From: an uncultured Candidatus Saccharibacteria bacterium
GTDB lineage: Bacteria > Patescibacteriota > Saccharimonadia > Saccharimonadales > Saccharimonadaceae
Direction: 5' to 3'
Assembly (NCBI GenBank): GCA_938030585.1
Contig: CALHIA010000041.1
Span: 1-7,250, forward strand
DNA length: 7,250 nucleotides
Part shown: one piece after another, positions 4,511 to 7,250 of the stretch
Layout: every line of letters begins with the position of its first letter
Numbering within the stretch: position 1 is the first letter of the stretch
Notes under the pieces: generated by a model
What the model saw: only the letters and a program-made list of their open reading frames with translations
Databases searched by the model: none
What the model was told of the DNA's origin: nothing
Position numbers and translations under genes: made by a program

Positions 4511-5803
4511 ATGGCACAAGAGGTAAACAATCAACAAACATCCCCAAATAATTTGATCGAACTGCATGATATTAATCGTGTTTTTGGTATCGGCGAAGCG
4601 GAATCCTACGCATTGCAAAATTTCTATTTACAGGTCAAACCTGGCGAATTTATCATGATTATGGGTCCGTCCGGTTGTGGTAAAACTACATTACTTAATA
4701 TTCTCGGTTTTCTCGATCACCCTACCTCTGGTCAATATTTCTTAAATCAAACCCCGACCTCTCATTTTAGCAGTCGTCGTCTTGCTAAACTTCGTTCCCA
4801 AAAAATTGGTATTATTTTCCAGGAATACAACCTCATTCCTACACTCACCGTTCTCGAGAATGTCGCTCTACCTCTTATCTACGCTGGCGTCAGCCACACT
4901 AAAGCTATCATTAAGGCTTCTGAAACTCTAAAAAATTTCGATCTTCAAACCAAAGAATATTACTACCCGTACCAACTTTCTGGTGGTCAAAAGCAACGTG
5001 TCGCCATCGCTCGCGCTCTGGTCGCTAATCCGGAAATTATTCTTGCCGATGAACCGACCGGTAGTCTTGACACCAAAAGTTCTGAAGCCGTGATGCAAGA
5101 ACTTCATCGTGTCCACCAAGCCGGTAATACTATTATTATGGTGACCCACAACCCAGCCCTCACCAAGTACGCCACCCGTGTCCTTCATATGATCGACGGC
5201 TCAATTGACCGTGATTTCAAATTCGTCGCCGACCATAATCTGCCAGAACGCATTGATATTCATTTCAATTCCAAAACCTCTAGACCAGAAGCTCCTCAAG
5301 TTATTAATACTGAAGCACCTCGCGTCACTAAACCAGAAACCCCTCGCGTTACTAAACCTGAGATACCTCGCGTTGCACCAGAACCAAAACCTGAAATTCC
5401 TCGTCCCAAAGTTACCCGTAGCCCAGAATCCACCGTTAATCCTTTTGAACCAAAATTCATTCCGAATACTCCAGAAAAACCTTTCGATAAACCCCTCTCT
5501 TACAATCTTGGTACCGTTTCTGAACTTCCAAATTCTACTAAAAAGTCAGCCTCTACTCCAGTCAAGGAATACTTCCCTCCTGTTAAAACTGAAACCGAAC
5601 CAGTTGAGCCTGCAGTTTCTGAAAATGAACCAGAAAAGACTGAACGTGTTTCCCAAATTGCCACCATTACCCCAATCAAACGTAATAAATCTAACTCCGC
5701 ACTCAAATTTAATCTTAATTTCGGCAAAAAATCCACTAAAAATAATTCCGCACACACCAAGTCTCACTCTAAAAAATCTGCAAAAAAGAAAGGTCATAAA
5801 TAA
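4511..5803 (+). CDS. MacB/LolD-type ABC transporter ATPase with a long disordered C-terminal tail
   Basis: The protein powers the permease encoded next to it. Residues 14-235 form a complete nucleotide-binding domain: Walker A GPSGCGKTT (52-60), Q-loop Gln104 in IIFQEYNLIP, signature LSGGQ (156-160), Walker B IILADEP with Asp180 and Glu181, D-loop GSLD (184-187) and H-loop His213. The FQEYNLIPTLTVLENV stretch is typical of the LolD/MacB/FtsE group. Usual members are about 220-250 residues; here about 195 further residues follow, rich in Pro, Glu, Lys and Ser. The tail has four octapeptide repeats (260-291, PRVTK type) and ends in a Lys/Ser/His-rich segment (391-430). It has no membrane helix and should be cytoplasmic. 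ATG lies 7 bases after TATAAT without a Shine-Dalgarno, hence probably leaderless. The stop overlaps the permease start (TAATG), which implies translational coupling. The transported substrate is unknown. Confidence 0.93.
   Translation: MAQEVNNQQTSPNNLIELHDINRVFGIGEAESYALQNFYLQVKPGEFIMIMGPSGCGKTTLLNILGFLDHPTSGQYFLNQTPTSHFSSRRLAKLRSQKIGIIFQEYNLIPTLTVLENVALPLIYAGVSHTKAIIKASETLKNFDLQTKEYYYPYQLSGGQKQRVAIARALVANPEIILADEPTGSLDTKSSEAVMQELHRVHQAGNTIIMVTHNPALTKYATRVLHMIDGSIDRDFKFVADHNLPERIDIHFNSKTSRPEAPQVINTEAPRVTKPETPRVTKPEIPRVAPEPKPEIPRPKVTRSPESTVNPFEPKFIPNTPEKPFDKPLSYNLGTVSELPNSTKKSASTPVKEYFPPVKTETEPVEPAVSENEPEKTERVSQIATITPIKRNKSNSALKFNLNFGKKSTKNNSAHTKSHSKKSAKKKGHK
5288..5383 (+). repeat. Four 24-bp tandem units in the ABC ATPase tail
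   Basis: Units at 5288-5311, 5312-5335, 5336-5359 and 5360-5383 encode EAPQVINT, EAPRVTKP, ETPRVTKP and EIPRVAPE. Units 2 and 3 are nearly identical at the DNA level and the others more diverged. Similar PEIPRPK and PEKPFDKP motifs follow. The Pro-rich octapeptide suggests an extended, flexible linker. Confidence 0.85.
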
Positions 5804-7008
5804 TGTCATTGTTGCTTCGCACGAATTACGCCATCGCCCGCTCTTCCTTGAAGCGTCAAAAATTGCGTACATTTCTCACCTCTCTTGGCATCGCCATTGG
5901 TATCGCTAGCATCGTCTATACTTTTGGCATTATCGGCAGTTTCAAAAATCTCGTTAAGGCCGAAACTAACGACTCCCTCCTGGTACTCCAACAAAAATCC
6001 GATGAAGCCACCGATATTTCCTCCATCCTCGCTGCCAAACCCCTCGTCTCTTCCCCTTTTAATAAAGAAACTGTTGAACTTGTCCAAAAATCTATCAACA
6101 CCACTGCCGCTATCTCACCTTTTGCCCCTATCACCTGTAATCTTTCCGGTGATAATCTCGTCGCTAATGGCAACATTCTTGGTCTCAACGAATCCGCCCT
6201 CAAAACCCTCGGCCTCAAAGTCAAAACTGGCTCTTTTCAAAGTGATGCCAGCCTCAAAACTATTGTCCTAGGCCATAATCTTTCTCTTCAACTTTTTGGC
6301 ACTGCCGAAAGTATTGGCAAAACCGTGAATATCAAAGGTGAACGCTACATTGTCACTGGTGTCCTCGAAAATCGAGATAATACTCGCAATTTTACTCGCT
6401 TTAATTTCAACCAAGTCGGTCTGGTGAATTTCGACCAACTAGCCACCTTTAATCCAGTTATCGAAAAAATTCTTATCCAACTACCAGATCATACCACTAT
6501 GCTTTCTGTAAAAGATTCTCTAAATAAAAAACTTTCTGAAAATCCTAACCTCGCCGGCACCTTCCAACTCGCATCCGAAGAACAAATTTCTCATCCCGCT
6601 TCTTCCAATGTAAAACTTATCACCGTTCTACTTTCCATTATCGCAATTATTTCTATCATTGTCGGCTCGATTAGTATTACCAGTATTATGATCGCTACGG
6701 TCACCGAACATACTCACGAAATCGGCGTCCGAAAAGCCATCGGTGCCACCCACTTTAATATTTTCCTACAGTTTATTTTCGAATCCATCCTACTCAATCT
6801 CTCCGGCGCCGTACTCGGTTTCATTATTGGTTATGCCGCACTTCTCGTCACCGCCTTTCTCACCGAATTCAAAATTTATTTCTCTCCGGAAATCCCTGCC
6901 ATCGCTCTCGGCGTCGCCCTTTTCACCGGCTTTATTTCTGGTACCATCCCATCACTCAAGGCGGCAGGCAAAAACCCTATTGATTCCATCAAACAACCAA
7001 ATCGATAA
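5803..7008 (+). CDS. MacB/FtsX-family ABC transporter permease
   Basis: This is the membrane partner of the preceding ATPase. It has 401 residues and the MacB topology: helix 1 at about 26-46, a large extracytoplasmic MacB core domain (about 50-265), then an FtsX domain with helices at about 270-298, 321-352 and 362-384. The coupling helix TEHTHEIGVRKAIGAT (301-316) is the family hallmark, matching the common ERxxEIGIRKAxGA. The ending PSLKAAGKNPIDSIK (383-397) is also typical. The start codon shares one base with the ATPase stop (TAATG), and AAAGG lies about 10 bases upstream. Such transporters work as homodimers with two ATPases and often drive mechanotransmission, lipoprotein extraction or peptide/antibiotic export rather than classical import. 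No outer-membrane or adaptor partner is visible here, which fits a monoderm cell. Substrate is unknown. Confidence 0.92.
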   Translation: MSLLLRTNYAIARSSLKRQKLRTFLTSLGIAIGIASIVYTFGIIGSFKNLVKAETNDSLLVLQQKSDEATDISSILAAKPLVSSPFNKETVELVQKSINTTAAISPFAPITCNLSGDNLVANGNILGLNESALKTLGLKVKTGSFQSDASLKTIVLGHNLSLQLFGTAESIGKTVNIKGERYIVTGVLENRDNTRNFTRFNFNQVGLVNFDQLATFNPVIEKILIQLPDHTTMLSVKDSLNKKLSENPNLAGTFQLASEEQISHPASSNVKLITVLLSIIAIISIIVGSISITSIMIATVTEHTHEIGVRKAIGATHFNIFLQFIFESILLNLSGAVLGFIIGYAALLVTAFLTEFKIYFSPEIPAIALGVALFTGFISGTIPSLKAAGKNPIDSIKQPNR

Positions 7009-7027
7009 AACCATTCTTCCCTGTTCG

Positions 7028-7036
7028 TGGTATAAT
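7028..7036 (+). promoter_or_regulatory. Extended -10 promoter of tsaD, probably leaderless
   Basis: TGG followed by perfect TATAAT (7031-7036). Only six bases separate it from the ATG at 7043, so transcription should start at or beside the start codon. No Shine-Dalgarno and no clear -35 are present. Confidence 0.75.
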
Positions 7037-7042
7037 TTACTC

Positions 7043-7250
7043 ATGAAAATTTTGGGTATCGAAACTTCTTGTGACGAAACTGCCGCCGCCATTGTCGAAA
7101 ATGGCGATCAAATTTTGAGTAATGTCGTAGTTTCTCAAATCGATATCTTCGCGAATTACGGTGGCGTAATTCCTGAAATCGCTGCCCGCTCTCATCTCGA
7201 AGCCATCCTGCCAGTCATTCATCGTGCCTTCACCGAGGCTGGATTAAAAC
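7043..7250 (+). CDS. tsaD: tRNA N6-threonylcarbamoyladenosine transferase TsaD (5' part, runs off the window)
   Basis: TsaD transfers the threonylcarbamoyl group from threonylcarbamoyl-AMP to A37 of tRNAs that read ANN codons, working with TsaB and TsaE in the cytoplasm. The first 69 residues are present. They open with MKILGIETSCDETAAAIV, the ATP-binding start of the Kae1/TsaD/YgjD ASKHA fold, and continue with ILSNVVVSQIDI, YGGVIPEIAARSHLEAILP and HRAFTEAG. In full-length TsaD the metal-binding HxxxH motif follows further on, outside this window. The gene lies 34 bases after the permease stop but has its own promoter. The ATG placement is fixed by the family-typical N-terminus. Confidence 0.95.
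   Translation, partial: MKILGIETSCDETAAAIVENGDQILSNVVVSQIDIFANYGGVIPEIAARSHLEAILPVIHRAFTEAGLK

Noticed and set aside
5205..5909. Plus-strand ORF of 234 codons in another frame over the ABC ATPase tail and the permease start
   Set aside because: It is a Leu/Pro/Asn-rich shadow of the low-complexity tail; the ATPase frame is continuous from Walker A onward and its stop couples to the permease start.
7037..7222. Minus-strand ORF of 61 codons at the right end
   Set aside because: It is antisense to tsaD, whose family-typical N-terminus and promoter are clear.
660..7250. Alternative genetic code with UGA read as an amino acid, known in some Patescibacteria
   Set aside because: The complete genes here are full length under the standard code and end in TAA; no in-frame UGA is needed to extend any of them.

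Overview
The window joins two different kinds of DNA. From about 640-665 rightwards (to 7250) it is AT-richer, with short intergenic gaps, a reduced-genome style and a mix of Shine-Dalgarno-led and apparently leaderless genes. Protein style (a CTP synthase beginning KYIFVTGGVLSGVGKGI, an LCP protein with a Lys-rich cytoplasmic tail, a two-gene MacB-like ABC system) suggests a Patescibacteria/CPR organism, most likely a Saccharibacteria (TM7) lineage. That assignment is an inference from recall, not from a search. The left 640 bases are GC-rich (hand counts about 65-67% in 421-480 and 541-600, against about 37% in 781-840). They read as Bifidobacterium or a close actinobacterium: the last ~75 residues of a CTP synthase, its terminator, and the start of a SufB gene. 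The two parts meet inside the highly conserved ERHRHRYEVN stretch of pyrG, giving an intact but probably hybrid reading frame. An assembly chimera is the simplest explanation; homologous replacement from an actinobacterium is the alternative.

Layout. 1-263 (-): 5' part of sufB. 371-405: intrinsic terminator of pyrG. 418-2046 (-): pyrG, hybrid at residues 461-471. 2162-2308 (+): extended -10 promoter, tRNA-Ser(GGA) and its terminator. 2274-2450: gene-free cassette of about 177 bp that ends in an exact 19-bp copy of the tRNA 3' end, a pattern like a tRNA-targeted attachment site. 2453-2488: bidirectional terminator. 2497-2907 (-): small two-TM membrane protein of unknown function. 2954-2984: terminator. 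2996-4447 (-): LytR-CpsA-Psr cell-envelope ligase with a heptad-repeat cytoplasmic tail. 4448-4510: short divergent promoter region. 4511-5803 (+) and 5803-7008 (+): ABC ATPase and MacB/FtsX-type permease, overlapping by one base. 7028-7250 (+): promoter and 5' part of tsaD (t6A tRNA modification).

How the genes relate. The LCP ligase and the ABC system form a divergent envelope-related pair whose promoters overlap. PyrG (CTP supply), tRNA-Ser and TsaD are core information/metabolic genes. No CRISPR array, transposase or integrase gene is visible. The observations most worth a second look are the pyrG hybrid junction and the tRNA-Ser-anchored cassette; the repeat-bearing cytoplasmic tails and the leaderless promoters are of secondary interest.
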